From: Candidatus Nitrotoga sp. MKT
GTDB lineage: Bacteria; Pseudomonadota; Gammaproteobacteria; Burkholderiales; Gallionellaceae
Length of the DNA: 64,000 nt
Reading direction: 5' to 3'
NCBI GenBank assembly: GCA_003402345.1
Contig: QFXH01000011.1
Location: 17,155-81,154 of the forward strand
The notes under the pieces are model-generated. The model worked only from the letters and a program-made list of their open reading frames with translations. It did no database searches and had not been told where the DNA came from. Numbering within the stretch: the first letter of the stretch is position 1; every line of letters starts with the position of its first letter. Shown here one piece after another: positions 56,745 through 64,000 of the stretch. A program made the translations under genes and the position numbers.

Positions 56745-56943
56745 TTATACACAAATCACGCAGCTATCCATGATGAGGATAATTTTTATTATGGTATTAG
56801 AGCGTTAAATTTAACTAGTTGTTTTTATGTGTAAAAAATTCTGCCTATGAAATGAGCGGCTGGACAAAACTGTATATGGCATTAGTAGTTAGCCTAGTTA
56901 TATTGGAATTGTCCACATTGTTATCCACAGCTTATGTGGACAA
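56745..56943. promoter_or_regulatory. Cluster of DnaA boxes between hemE and priA
   Basis: TTATACACA (56745-56753) and TTATCCACA (56921-56929) are perfect TTATNCACA boxes. TTGTCCACA occurs on the plus strand at 56909-56917 and on the minus strand at 56943-56935, near-consensus. Three boxes lie in 35 bases. The surroundings are AT-rich. This may regulate priA, titrate DnaA, or be an origin-related element. Confidence 0.6.
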
Positions 56944-57013
56944 TAAAAAATACTCAATTAAGTCAGTTGGCTTAGCTCAGTATGATAGAAATTGCTGGAG
57001 CAAATTTTATTAA

Positions 57014-59191
57014 ATGACAATTGTTCGCGTCGCGCTAGATGTGCCATTGTCAACACTATTTGACTATTCATTAGGCAGCAGCATCGAGATCGTCCCGGGG
57101 ACGCGCGTATTGGTTCCATTTGGACGCAAAAAAATGGCAGGCGTGGTGATGGAATGCGTAATGGATTCTGTCCTTTCTCCAGAACGTATCAAGCCTATTT
57201 TGCAAGTGTTGGAGGATATCCCGCCACTGCCCGATGAGCTGCTTGTTTTGCTGCGCTTCTGCAGTGACTATTACCACTACCCCCTTGGTGTTACTGTATT
57301 GTCCGCCTTGCCAGCACGTTTGCGTACCAGCCAGCTGGTCACGCTCAAGGAAGCGATGCAATACAGACTTAGCGTTAGCGGCCATGCGCTCGACTTGAGC
57401 CTGCTTCCTAAGCGCAAGGTGGTGCAGCACCGCATCCTGGCAGCCTTAAAGTTGAATGCATTAACTGCCGCGCAAGTACGCGCGCTATCACCAAGTGCAA
57501 CATCTGCACTTAAAGCATTGTTGCATGCGGGATGGGTAGAGACGTGTGCAGTGCCTGCGGTTTCCAGCACATTTAGATTCAACAATACTCATACCTTGAC
57601 CTTGGAGCAGCAGCAAGCAGTGGACGCAATTACCGAAGCATCATGCTTTGGCTGCTTCCTGCTGCATGGTGTTACTGGCAGCGGTAAAACCGAGATTTAT
57701 GTGCATCTAATGAGCCGGATATTGCAGCAGGGAGGGCAAGTGTTACTGCTGGTGCCGGAAATCAATCTTACGCCCCAGTTGGAAAATTATTTTCGCAGTC
57801 GCTTGCCGGATATTGAGCTGGTCAGTCTGCATAGTGGCCTAAGTGATGGTGAACGTATGCAGAACTGGCTGCGTGCGCAGTCTGGCCGGGCGCGGATCAT
57901 ATTGGGTACGCGTCTGGCAGTGTTCACGCCGCTGCCACAGCTGGCACTGTTGATTGTGGATGAAGAACATGATGCTTCGTTCAAGCAGCAGGATGGTTTA
58001 CGTTACTCGGCGCGGGATGTGGCAATCTTTCGTGCTAGCCAGCGTGGCGTACCGATTGTATTAGGATCCGCAACCCCTTCATTGGAAAGCTATTACAACG
58101 CACAGAGCGGGCGCTACCAAATGTTGCGCTTAACCCAGCGCGCGGCAATACAGGCGCAATTACCGACAGTGAGCTGCATTAACACCAGCAATACTGTTAT
58201 GCAGCACGGCCTCAGTGAGCCGCTTCTTAAGGCCCTGGCCGAGCGGCTACAGCGCGGTGAACAGAGCCTGATATTCATTAATCGGCGCGGTTATGCACCC
58301 GTGTTGATGTGCGGCGCTTGCGGCTGGCTGTCCGGCTGTTCAAATTGCGCGGGTAAGTTGGTGTTGCATCTTAAGGATCGCCGCTTGCGCTGCCACCATT
58401 GCGGCCACCAGGAGCGTGTGCCGCACGCTTGTCCATCGTGCGGGAACGCCGACTTGCAACCGGTTGGCATCGGCACGCAACGGGTAGAGAGTGCGTTGCA
58501 GGAACATTTCCCTAAAGCGCGCATTCTGCGCGTGGACCGTGACAGCACGCGCAATAAAGGAACATGGCAAGCCATGCGTCAGCAAATTCAGGATGACGCG
58601 GTAGACATTCTGGTTGGTACGCAAATACTGGCGAAGGGACATGATTTCCCTAACCTGACGCTGGTGGGTGTACTTAACCCGGACGGTGCGTTATACAGTA
58701 GTGATTTTCGGGCATCGGAAAAGTTGTTTGCCCAACTCGTCCAAGTAGCGGGGCGCGCTGGCCGTGCCGACAAACCGGGCGAGGTAATGATCCAGACCGC
58801 ATTTCCTGACCATCCATTATTCCGTGCGTTGCGGGAACATGATTACGATACATGGGCAAAAACCCTGCTCGCGGAACGCCAATCCGCTGGTTTCCCACCA
58901 TTCATGTATCAAGTGATGCTGCGTGCTGAAGCTAAGCATGAGGCCCACATGTATACTTTCCTGCAACAAGCACGTGATGCTGCAATTGAACTCGCCATGC
59001 CAGTTGAAATCTACGGTGTGGTTCCTGCTGCCATGCCGCGTCGCGCTAGCCATTTTCTAGCGCAATTGCTGGTGCAAAGCGAAGCGCGAAAACCCTTGCA
59101 GCAGTTTCTGCGCGAGTGGCGCCCCTTGCTGGATGCGCTACCAGCCCAAAAATTACGTTGGTCGTTGGACGTTGACCCGATGGATTTCTGA
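57014..59191 (+). CDS. priA: Primosomal protein N' (replication restart helicase PriA)
   Basis: PriA restarts collapsed replication forks by loading the replisome. The 725 residues have an N-terminal DNA-binding region, Walker A GVTGSGKTEIY, DEEHD as motif II, the zinc-binding cysteines CGACGWLSGCSNC and CHHCGHQ..CPSCGN, and GTQILAKGHDFPNLTLV. The ATG directly follows a stop in another frame and a cluster of DnaA boxes lies just upstream, so its expression may respond to DnaA. Confidence 0.96.
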   Translation: MTIVRVALDVPLSTLFDYSLGSSIEIVPGTRVLVPFGRKKMAGVVMECVMDSVLSPERIKPILQVLEDIPPLPDELLVLLRFCSDYYHYPLGVTVLSALPARLRTSQLVTLKEAMQYRLSVSGHALDLSLLPKRKVVQHRILAALKLNALTAAQVRALSPSATSALKALLHAGWVETCAVPAVSSTFRFNNTHTLTLEQQQAVDAITEASCFGCFLLHGVTGSGKTEIYVHLMSRILQQGGQVLLLVPEINLTPQLENYFRSRLPDIELVSLHSGLSDGERMQNWLRAQSGRARIILGTRLAVFTPLPQLALLIVDEEHDASFKQQDGLRYSARDVAIFRASQRGVPIVLGSATPSLESYYNAQSGRYQMLRLTQRAAIQAQLPTVSCINTSNTVMQHGLSEPLLKALAERLQRGEQSLIFINRRGYAPVLMCGACGWLSGCSNCAGKLVLHLKDRRLRCHHCGHQERVPHACPSCGNADLQPVGIGTQRVESALQEHFPKARILRVDRDSTRNKGTWQAMRQQIQDDAVDILVGTQILAKGHDFPNLTLVGVLNPDGALYSSDFRASEKLFAQLVQVAGRAGRADKPGEVMIQTAFPDHPLFRALREHDYDTWAKTLLAERQSAGFPPFMYQVMLRAEAKHEAHMYTFLQQARDAAIELAMPVEIYGVVPAAMPRRASHFLAQLLVQSEARKPLQQFLREWRPLLDALPAQKLRWSLDVDPMDF

Positions 59192-59236
59192 TCGTCAAAG
59201 CAATTGTGAAATAAGGCATTTTAAGGAAATATTTAT

Positions 59237-60634
59237 ATGCTTCCAGATTTGATGAGTTTACTAAGAAACGTAGTTGGCACCGAGCACGTGCTGAGCGGCG
59301 AAACCGCAGCGCCTTATTGTACCGACTGGCGCGGGCGCTATAGCGGCCAAGCGCTGGCTGTGGTGCTGCCTGGCGATACGCAACAAGTTGCTGCGGTGGT
59401 CGCGCTGTGTGCCGAGCACCGCATTGCCATCGTTCCGCAAGGCGGCAACACCAGTTTAAGCGGGGGGTCAGTACCGTTGCCGCAAGGCCAACAGATTGTG
59501 ATTAACCTATCACGCATGAATAAAATTCATGCGCTAGACACCACTAACTATACATTAACCGTGGAAGCAGGCTGCACCTTGGCCAAGGTGCGAGAGGCGG
59601 CAGAGCAGGCCAACCGTTTGTTCCCGCTTGGCCTCAGCGCCATCGCGGCACAATGCGAAATCGGCGGCAACATTTCCACCAATGCCGGCGGCATCGGCGT
59701 GCTGCGCTATGGCAACATGCGTGACCTTGTGCTTGGACTGGAAGTGGTCTTGCCAGATGGCCGGATCTGGGATGGATTACGCAGTTTGCGCAAGGACAAC
59801 ACTGGCTATGATTTGAAGCACTTATTTATCGGTGCAGAAGGTACGTTGGGCATCATCACGGCCGCTGTGCTGAAGCTTTTTCCGCGTCCGCAATCGGTGG
59901 TAACGGCGTGTGTGGCAGTGCACGATCCAGAGGTGGCAGTAAAATTACTCGCCCATTTGCGTGCTAATTGCGGCGACAAAATAAGCGCCTTTGAGATCAT
60001 TTCAAGATCCTGCCTGGATCTCGTTTTAGAGCATATCCCCGATACGGTTGAGCCATTTGTTACGCGTTATGAATGGATCGTGCTGATCGAACTGTCGGAT
60101 GTATTGCAAGCGCCTTTGGACACACCGTTGCTCAATGCGCTGCAAGCATTCGGTGCTGGTATCCTCGAGTTCGCCGTAGATTCGAAAAGTAGCGCCATAA
60201 GCTGGTGGAATTTGCGCAAAAATATTAGCGAAGCGCAGAAACGCGAGGGCATTAGCATCAAGCATGACGTCGCCGTGCCGATCAGCCACGTGGCAGAATT
60301 TATCGCCCAAGCGAATGCTGCCCTGCGTGCCGTATTCAATGGTCTGCGCATTGTTGCTTTCGGCCATATCGGCGATGGCAACATCCATTACAACATCTCA
60401 ATGTTAGATTCTGCGCAAAACCCGGCCTTCATTGCGCAAAGCCAACAGGTCAACAGCATCGTGTACGACATCGTGCATGGATTAAACGGCAGTATCAGCG
60501 CCGAGCATGGGCTGGGGCAACTTAAGCGTAACGAGATACGTCATTACAAAAGTGCGCTGGAGTTGGAGTTGATGCGTAGTATCAAGCGCACATTCGATCC
60601 GAATAGTTTGATGAATCCCAGGAAGCTAGTGTAG
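59237..60634 (+). CDS. FAD-binding oxidase (GlcD / D-2-hydroxyacid dehydrogenase family)
   Basis: This 465-residue flavoprotein has an FAD-binding PCMH domain with VPQGGNTSLSGGSVP and the segment EIGGNISTNAGGIGVLRYGNMRD, and a C-terminal domain with GHIGDGNIHYN and SAEHGLGQLKRNEI. These are typical of GlcD, D-lactate and D-2-hydroxyglutarate dehydrogenases, which oxidise 2-hydroxyacids. The exact substrate is not clear. It follows priA by 45 bases. Confidence 0.9.
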   Translation: MLPDLMSLLRNVVGTEHVLSGETAAPYCTDWRGRYSGQALAVVLPGDTQQVAAVVALCAEHRIAIVPQGGNTSLSGGSVPLPQGQQIVINLSRMNKIHALDTTNYTLTVEAGCTLAKVREAAEQANRLFPLGLSAIAAQCEIGGNISTNAGGIGVLRYGNMRDLVLGLEVVLPDGRIWDGLRSLRKDNTGYDLKHLFIGAEGTLGIITAAVLKLFPRPQSVVTACVAVHDPEVAVKLLAHLRANCGDKISAFEIISRSCLDLVLEHIPDTVEPFVTRYEWIVLIELSDVLQAPLDTPLLNALQAFGAGILEFAVDSKSSAISWWNLRKNISEAQKREGISIKHDVAVPISHVAEFIAQANAALRAVFNGLRIVAFGHIGDGNIHYNISMLDSAQNPAFIAQSQQVNSIVYDIVHGLNGSISAEHGLGQLKRNEIRHYKSALELELMRSIKRTFDPNSLMNPRKLV

Positions 60635-60810
60635 CGGATGCTCTATTGAAGTATGCTACGAGTGGCCGCAGTTATTTGTACACTGAGAATTAGAATGTTA
60701 CGGTTTGGACTTTTCGGCAGTACTATTTGTTTCAGTAAGCTGTCCCATTGTTTTTATGGCAGGCGGGTTGGTTCAAGGAGTGTGCCATTTTAAATGGCTC
60801 GGGTTGTGAT

Positions 60811-60843
60811 TATCGTAGCCATCCCATTGGGATGGCTACGATA
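60811..60843. terminator. Long perfect hairpin between convergent genes
   Basis: A perfect 33-base palindrome (16-base arms, starting TATCGTAGCCATCCCA, with one central T) lies between the FAD oxidase and the BON lipoprotein gene, which converge here. It lacks a T run on either side. A smaller CCATTT/AAATGG repeat lies at 60785-60797. It may be a bidirectional terminator or a protein site. Confidence 0.5.
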
Positions 60844-60862
60844 GCAATCCCCCATGTCAGTT

Positions 60863-61174
60863 TTACTTAACCCGCATGTCATTCCTGATTGATTTTACGC
60901 CTTTAACGTTACGGGCAACTTCTTCTGCCTTATTAATATTGGATTGGGAATCCACAAAACCGCTTAATTGGACGATTCCCTTGTAGGTTTCGACATTTAC
61001 TTCGGTAGCCTTCAGCGTAGGTTCATTAAAAACCGCCGCTTTAACCTTCGTTGTAATGACGCTGTCATCCAAATACTCGCCTGTTCCTTCTGATGTTGTG
61101 GTAGATGCGCAACCTAAAATCGACATGAATACGATGGCAGTGAAAGTAATAAACAAATGCTTTAATTGTTTCAT
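60863..61174 (-). CDS. BON-domain lipoprotein (OsmY-like)
   Basis: This 103-residue protein has a lipoprotein signal (FITFTAIVFMSILGC) and a single BON domain (ITTKVKAAVFNEPTLKATEV..GIVQLSGFVDSQSNINKAEEVARNVKGVKSI). BON proteins are periplasmic or outer-membrane associated and often stress induced. GGAGAA precedes the ATG. Confidence 0.9.
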   Translation of the reverse strand: MKQLKHLFITFTAIVFMSILGCASTTTSEGTGEYLDDSVITTKVKAAVFNEPTLKATEVNVETYKGIVQLSGFVDSQSNINKAEEVARNVKGVKSIRNDMRVK

Positions 61175-61421
61175 GGTGAATTCTCCTGATTATTTAAAGA
61201 AGTCGTCTGATTAGCCGCTTCTTTCGGTTGTGGGTGCTCCAAGCTGCTCGCGCAGATTCCCAACATACCCTTAAAGCTTGTGGAGTACTTGAAGCGGGTC
61301 TAACCCTGCACGTAGTCTACTATCCAAGCGTGTACATGGTCTGTGCAGTATCATACCAACTTAAGCCAATAGCGTTAACTATGAATTTCGCCTAATTATT
61401 TAATTAACGGAATATACTTAT

Positions 61422-61454
61422 AATATTTGAAATATTTCAAATATTTCAAATATT
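61422..61454 (+). promoter_or_regulatory. Palindromic repeats upstream of the Crp/Fnr gene
   Basis: A 24-base perfect palindrome (half AATATTTGAAAT) at 61422-61445 extends into a further ATATTTCAA copy (61441-61449). It is flanked by TATAAT on both sides (61419-61424 and 61454-61459), so it overlaps the likely promoter and may be an operator. Confidence 0.55.
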
Positions 61455-61468
61455 ATAATGAGAGGCTT

Positions 61469-62227
61469 ATGCCTATTACCCCTTCACAGACAACAAATCA
61501 AAATCATCTCCTCGTAGCTTTACAAGCAGATGAATTTGAGCGTTTGAAACCACATCTGGAGTTGGTTCAGATGCCGCTCGGCAGCGTCCTCTATGAATCC
61601 GGTGATCGGTTACAATATGTCTGGCTCCCCACAACTGCCGTCGTGTCTCTGCAATACATCATGGAAAATGGCGCTTCAACAGAAATTGCAGGGGTAGGCA
61701 ATGAAGGCGTGCTAGGTATTTCACTTTTTATGGGCAGTACAACCACACCTAGCCGGGCAATTGTGCAGACCGGTGGCTGCGGTTACCGCATAAAAGCCGG
61801 AGCAATCCTACAAGAATTCAATCGCGCTGAATCGCTACAGCGGTTATCACTACTTTATATTCAAGCATTAATTACACAGATGACCCTGACTGCAGCGTGC
61901 TATAGACACCATTCGATCGAACAGCAGCTTTGCCGATGGTTGTTATTAACCGTTGATTGGCAGACCTCTAATGAGTTGATCATGACGCAGGAATTAATTG
62001 CCAGCATGCTTGGCGTTCGCCGCGAAGGCATTACGGAAGCTGCCAGAAATTTGAAAGATGCGGGTTTTATTAACTATCGCCGTGGGCACATTACAGTACT
62101 CGATCGGTCTGGACTGGAAACCCTCTCTTGCGAGTGTTATCAGGTGGTCAAGAAAGAATATGATTGCTTGCTTTCAACGTATGCAAGCACCAAACACTCA
62201 AATTCTCAAGCGTACAAAAAAAAATGA
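61469..62227 (+). CDS. Crp/Fnr family transcriptional regulator
   Basis: This 252-residue regulator has an N-terminal cyclic-nucleotide-binding-type beta barrel (LVQMPLGSVLYESGDRLQYVWLPTTAVVSL) and a C-terminal winged helix (ELIASMLGVRREGITEAARNL). No FNR-type cysteine cluster is visible near the N terminus, so oxygen sensing is not indicated. The ATG at 61469 is preferred over 61427, which lies in the palindromic repeat, because AGAGG precedes it. The ligand and targets are unknown. Confidence 0.85.
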   Translation: MPITPSQTTNQNHLLVALQADEFERLKPHLELVQMPLGSVLYESGDRLQYVWLPTTAVVSLQYIMENGASTEIAGVGNEGVLGISLFMGSTTTPSRAIVQTGGCGYRIKAGAILQEFNRAESLQRLSLLYIQALITQMTLTAACYRHHSIEQQLCRWLLLTVDWQTSNELIMTQELIASMLGVRREGITEAARNLKDAGFINYRRGHITVLDRSGLETLSCECYQVVKKEYDCLLSTYASTKHSNSQAYKKK

Positions 62228-62283
62228 AATCCACCTGCGTTATTTTAATTCACCAAAATCCCAGTTTTTGAACCTCCAGAATA

Positions 62284-62439
62284 TGCAAGCTACGATTCGA
62301 CAGGTTGCCGTATGTCTACCGTCCTCCTCATACTCTAAACGTGCTACCAGCCAGCACAACGCACCTTAACAATTCGCCCCTAACGATCAAGATTTTTCTC
62401 GATTACGTACAAACATCAACCAATTTAAGAAGACGATAA
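62284..62439 (+). pseudogene. Possible LysR-type regulator C-terminal remnant
   Basis: One frame reads YRPPHTLNVLPAS..HL..SPLTIKIFLDYVQ and then stops. It resembles the final part of LysR regulators (a PPxHTLxxLYPA-RHLSPKVRVFxDFL pattern). The upstream frame is broken. Judged by eye only. Confidence 0.35.
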
Positions 62440-62844
62440 GGCATAGGCACTTTGCTCAGTGCTACATATGCAAGTTCTACGGTCATGGTAAAAATATCGA
62501 ATCACATGTTGAAGAAATAAAGTCCTATGTGTGTAAACGCACAGAAAATAGGTGTCACCAATGATATTTTGTTCACTGTAAGTATTTCTCATTAATTTGA
62601 ATGCAGCGGGAAGGCCAGTCCGTAATGAAACGCACGGCTATGGCTTTGGACGCTACTAAGTGGTGCAGACAAAATACCGGATTTCGATATGCACATATTT
62701 ATTAGTGATTGCGTGTAAGTGGCAGAGGGCATTTTCATAAATCTCGTTTAGTCATGTTAAAATGCTTGTTTGCCCGAATTTATTGTTAACTGAAACAATA
62801 TGGAAACGCTTTAAAGTTTTTTAGTTGGTCGCCGTTACAAATTA

Positions 62845-62864
62845 TGCCGAATAAAATTCGGCCA
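62845..62864 (-). repeat. Short hairpin repeat, copy 2
   Basis: On the minus strand this reads GGCCGAATTTTATTCGGCAT, one change from 34640-34659. Copy 2 can form the stem GCCGAAT/ATTCGGC. Confidence 0.45.
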
Positions 62865-62959
62865 TGCATGCCATAACGGTGTACAGCTCAAAATAAGATG
62901 GGGAATGCGGAGAATTTGTGTTGGTAACTGTTGCTCAGTTTTCAAAGGTATTTTAAATT

Positions 62960-63793
62960 ATGTTTGGCAGGCCCGATATCCTTAACGCTAGCCTCCTGAT
63001 CGTTGATGATCAGGAGGCTAATATACATCTACTGGAGGCATTGCTACGTGGCGCTGGCTACACACGCATTACTTCGACGCAGAATCCTTATGAAGTCTGC
63101 GAGTTGTATCGCAAAAACCGTTATGCCCTGATCATTCTCGACTTGCAGATGCCCGGCATGGATGGCTTCCAGGTGCTGGAAGGCTTGAAAAAAATTGAAA
63201 CAGATGGTTACCTTCCAGTACTTGTTGTTACCGCCCAACCGGATCACAAATTGCGCGCGTTACAAGCCGGTGCTAAAGATTTTATCAGTAAGCCTTTTGA
63301 TCTGACCGAAGTACAAATACGTATCCATAATATGTTGGAAGTACGGCTTTTATACAAACAAATTGAAAATCACAACAAGATTCTGGAGCAGACGGTGGAA
63401 GCACGAACCGCAGAGTTGCGGGAAAGCGAAGCTCGTTTTCGCCGTCTGACCGAGCTATCATCTGACTGGCATTGGGAGCAGGACGAGACTGGACATTTCA
63501 CCCACGTTTACGGTGTGGTTCTTGATATGCTTGGAATTGAGGTTGACGATTTACTTAGCGAACCCGGTGAAACCCAAGCAGCAAGTTGGAATAAAGATGA
63601 GCGGGCGATGCTAGTGGAATATATAGCAGCCAGGCGACCGTTCTTGGATTTCGTCTACAGACGACATAATCTAGATGGTTCGCAGCAATGTTTTATGATT
63701 AGCGGAGAACCGATGTTCGATTCATCCGGTCGCTTTACAGGTTACCGTGGAGTGGGCAAGGATGTTACTGGAAGCATACGCACCGTTTCATAA
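62960..63793 (+). CDS. Response regulator with receiver and PAS domains
   Basis: This 277-residue protein has a receiver domain (about 12-130) with DDQEAN, the phosphoacceptor Asp in LIILDLQMPGMDG and the Lys in ISKPF, then a coiled coil (NHNKILEQTVEARTAELRESEARF), then a PAS domain ending FTGYRGVGKDVT. In most proteins of this type an output domain (kinase, GGDEF or EAL) follows the PAS domain, but here only GSIRTVS remains before the stop. It may be naturally short or truncated. Confidence 0.85.
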   Translation: MFGRPDILNASLLIVDDQEANIHLLEALLRGAGYTRITSTQNPYEVCELYRKNRYALIILDLQMPGMDGFQVLEGLKKIETDGYLPVLVVTAQPDHKLRALQAGAKDFISKPFDLTEVQIRIHNMLEVRLLYKQIENHNKILEQTVEARTAELRESEARFRRLTELSSDWHWEQDETGHFTHVYGVVLDMLGIEVDDLLSEPGETQAASWNKDERAMLVEYIAARRPFLDFVYRRHNLDGSQQCFMISGEPMFDSSGRFTGYRGVGKDVTGSIRTVS

Positions 63794-64000
63794 TTGTCAG
63801 ACACTAGCCATCATGGCGGCGAACGCGGCTAATGGATGCCCATCTCTATTAATCCGGTACGAATTGAACTTGACTGCCATTCGTGCTGAGATTCTATGGT
63901 TCGTGTCAAACATTTTTTGTAATCCTATCCGGGTCGAAAGTTGAATGGTAATGATGAATAGACCAGGCTGCGCGGGCGATTTTGCGGGCGATGATTACCA
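63794..64000. other. Window end, no gene seen
   Basis: Nothing convincing is visible. A short plus-strand frame to 63944 does not resemble a continuation of the receiver-PAS protein. Confidence 0.4.

Larger units (their letters stand above)
62228..62959. other. Long intergenic stretch upstream of the receiver-PAS gene
   Basis: No intact gene is seen in these 730 bases. The first part holds a likely LysR-type remnant (listed). A second copy of a short hairpin repeat lies near 62845-62864. The rest is AT-rich with no clear structure. Confidence 0.5.

Noticed and set aside
56819..57013. Short frame with a hydrophobic stretch before priA
   Set aside because: Starts with TTG or a weak ATG, contains the DnaA boxes, and has no ribosome site; more likely non-coding.
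63747..63944. 65-residue frame at the window end
   Set aside because: Overlaps the receiver-PAS gene in another frame and looks like no known output domain.

Overview
This window looks like the chromosome of a betaproteobacterium, most likely Nitrosomonadales and plausibly the Gallionellaceae. That placement is inferred from gene order and protein character (rsmB / DUF4390 / ntrY / ntrX; birA-coaX-SPOR; dapA-bamC-MBL hydrolase; hemE-priA; gltB-gltD), with no database search. The backbone is housekeeping, interrupted by four accessory stretches.

Layout. 1-5.4 kb: the 3' end of rsmB, a DUF4390 protein, an NtrY-like kinase, a short NtrX-like regulator without an AAA+ domain, and a PPK2 polyphosphate kinase on the other strand. 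5.5-7.7 kb: a REP-associated transposase with REP-like repeats, a lipoprotein gene, and a HEPN-like gene that appears to sit in an integron-type gene cassette. 7.7-15.8 kb: hrpA, a small conserved protein, a patatin phospholipase, birA-coaX, a SPOR-like protein and tRNA-Met(CAT). 15.8-21.7 kb: an island integrated at the 3' end of that tRNA, with a P4-type integrase, AlpA-like regulator, CHC2 zinc-finger protein, Toprim/DUF3631 primase-helicase, a TubC-like small protein and a terminase-small-subunit-like protein; it resembles a phage satellite. 21.9-29.1 kb: a GC-rich type I restriction-modification operon (hsdM, hsdS, fic, an hsdS remnant, a BRO/DinD-like gene, hsdR). 29.1-31.3 kb: AT-rich small genes, including two GldC-like paralogues.

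31.3-64 kb: uppP, a rhodanese, glnA with NtrC/sigma-54 signals, leuA behind a leucine-rich leader peptide, an acyltransferase, the minus-strand set dapA-bamC-MBL, an FKBP isomerase, xth followed by a GFA-family gene in a second cassette-like unit, the minus-strand set gmk-rpoZ-pabB-rpe-gph-trpE, gltB-gltD, hemE, a DnaA-box cluster, priA, a GlcD-type FAD oxidase, a BON lipoprotein, a Crp/Fnr-type regulator and a receiver-PAS protein.

How it fits together. Nitrogen assimilation is well represented: glnA and gltBD form the GS/GOGAT pair, and ntrY/ntrX may sense nitrogen or redox state. The most interesting material is regulatory or mobile: two separate single-cassette insertions whose own boundary sequences match (GFA and HEPN), a possible leaderless leucine leader peptide, a terminator-like hairpin just upstream of gltB, a DnaA-box cluster before priA, and a restriction operon that has captured an autoregulated-looking Fic gene. 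No CRISPR array, rRNA or integron integrase gene was seen.
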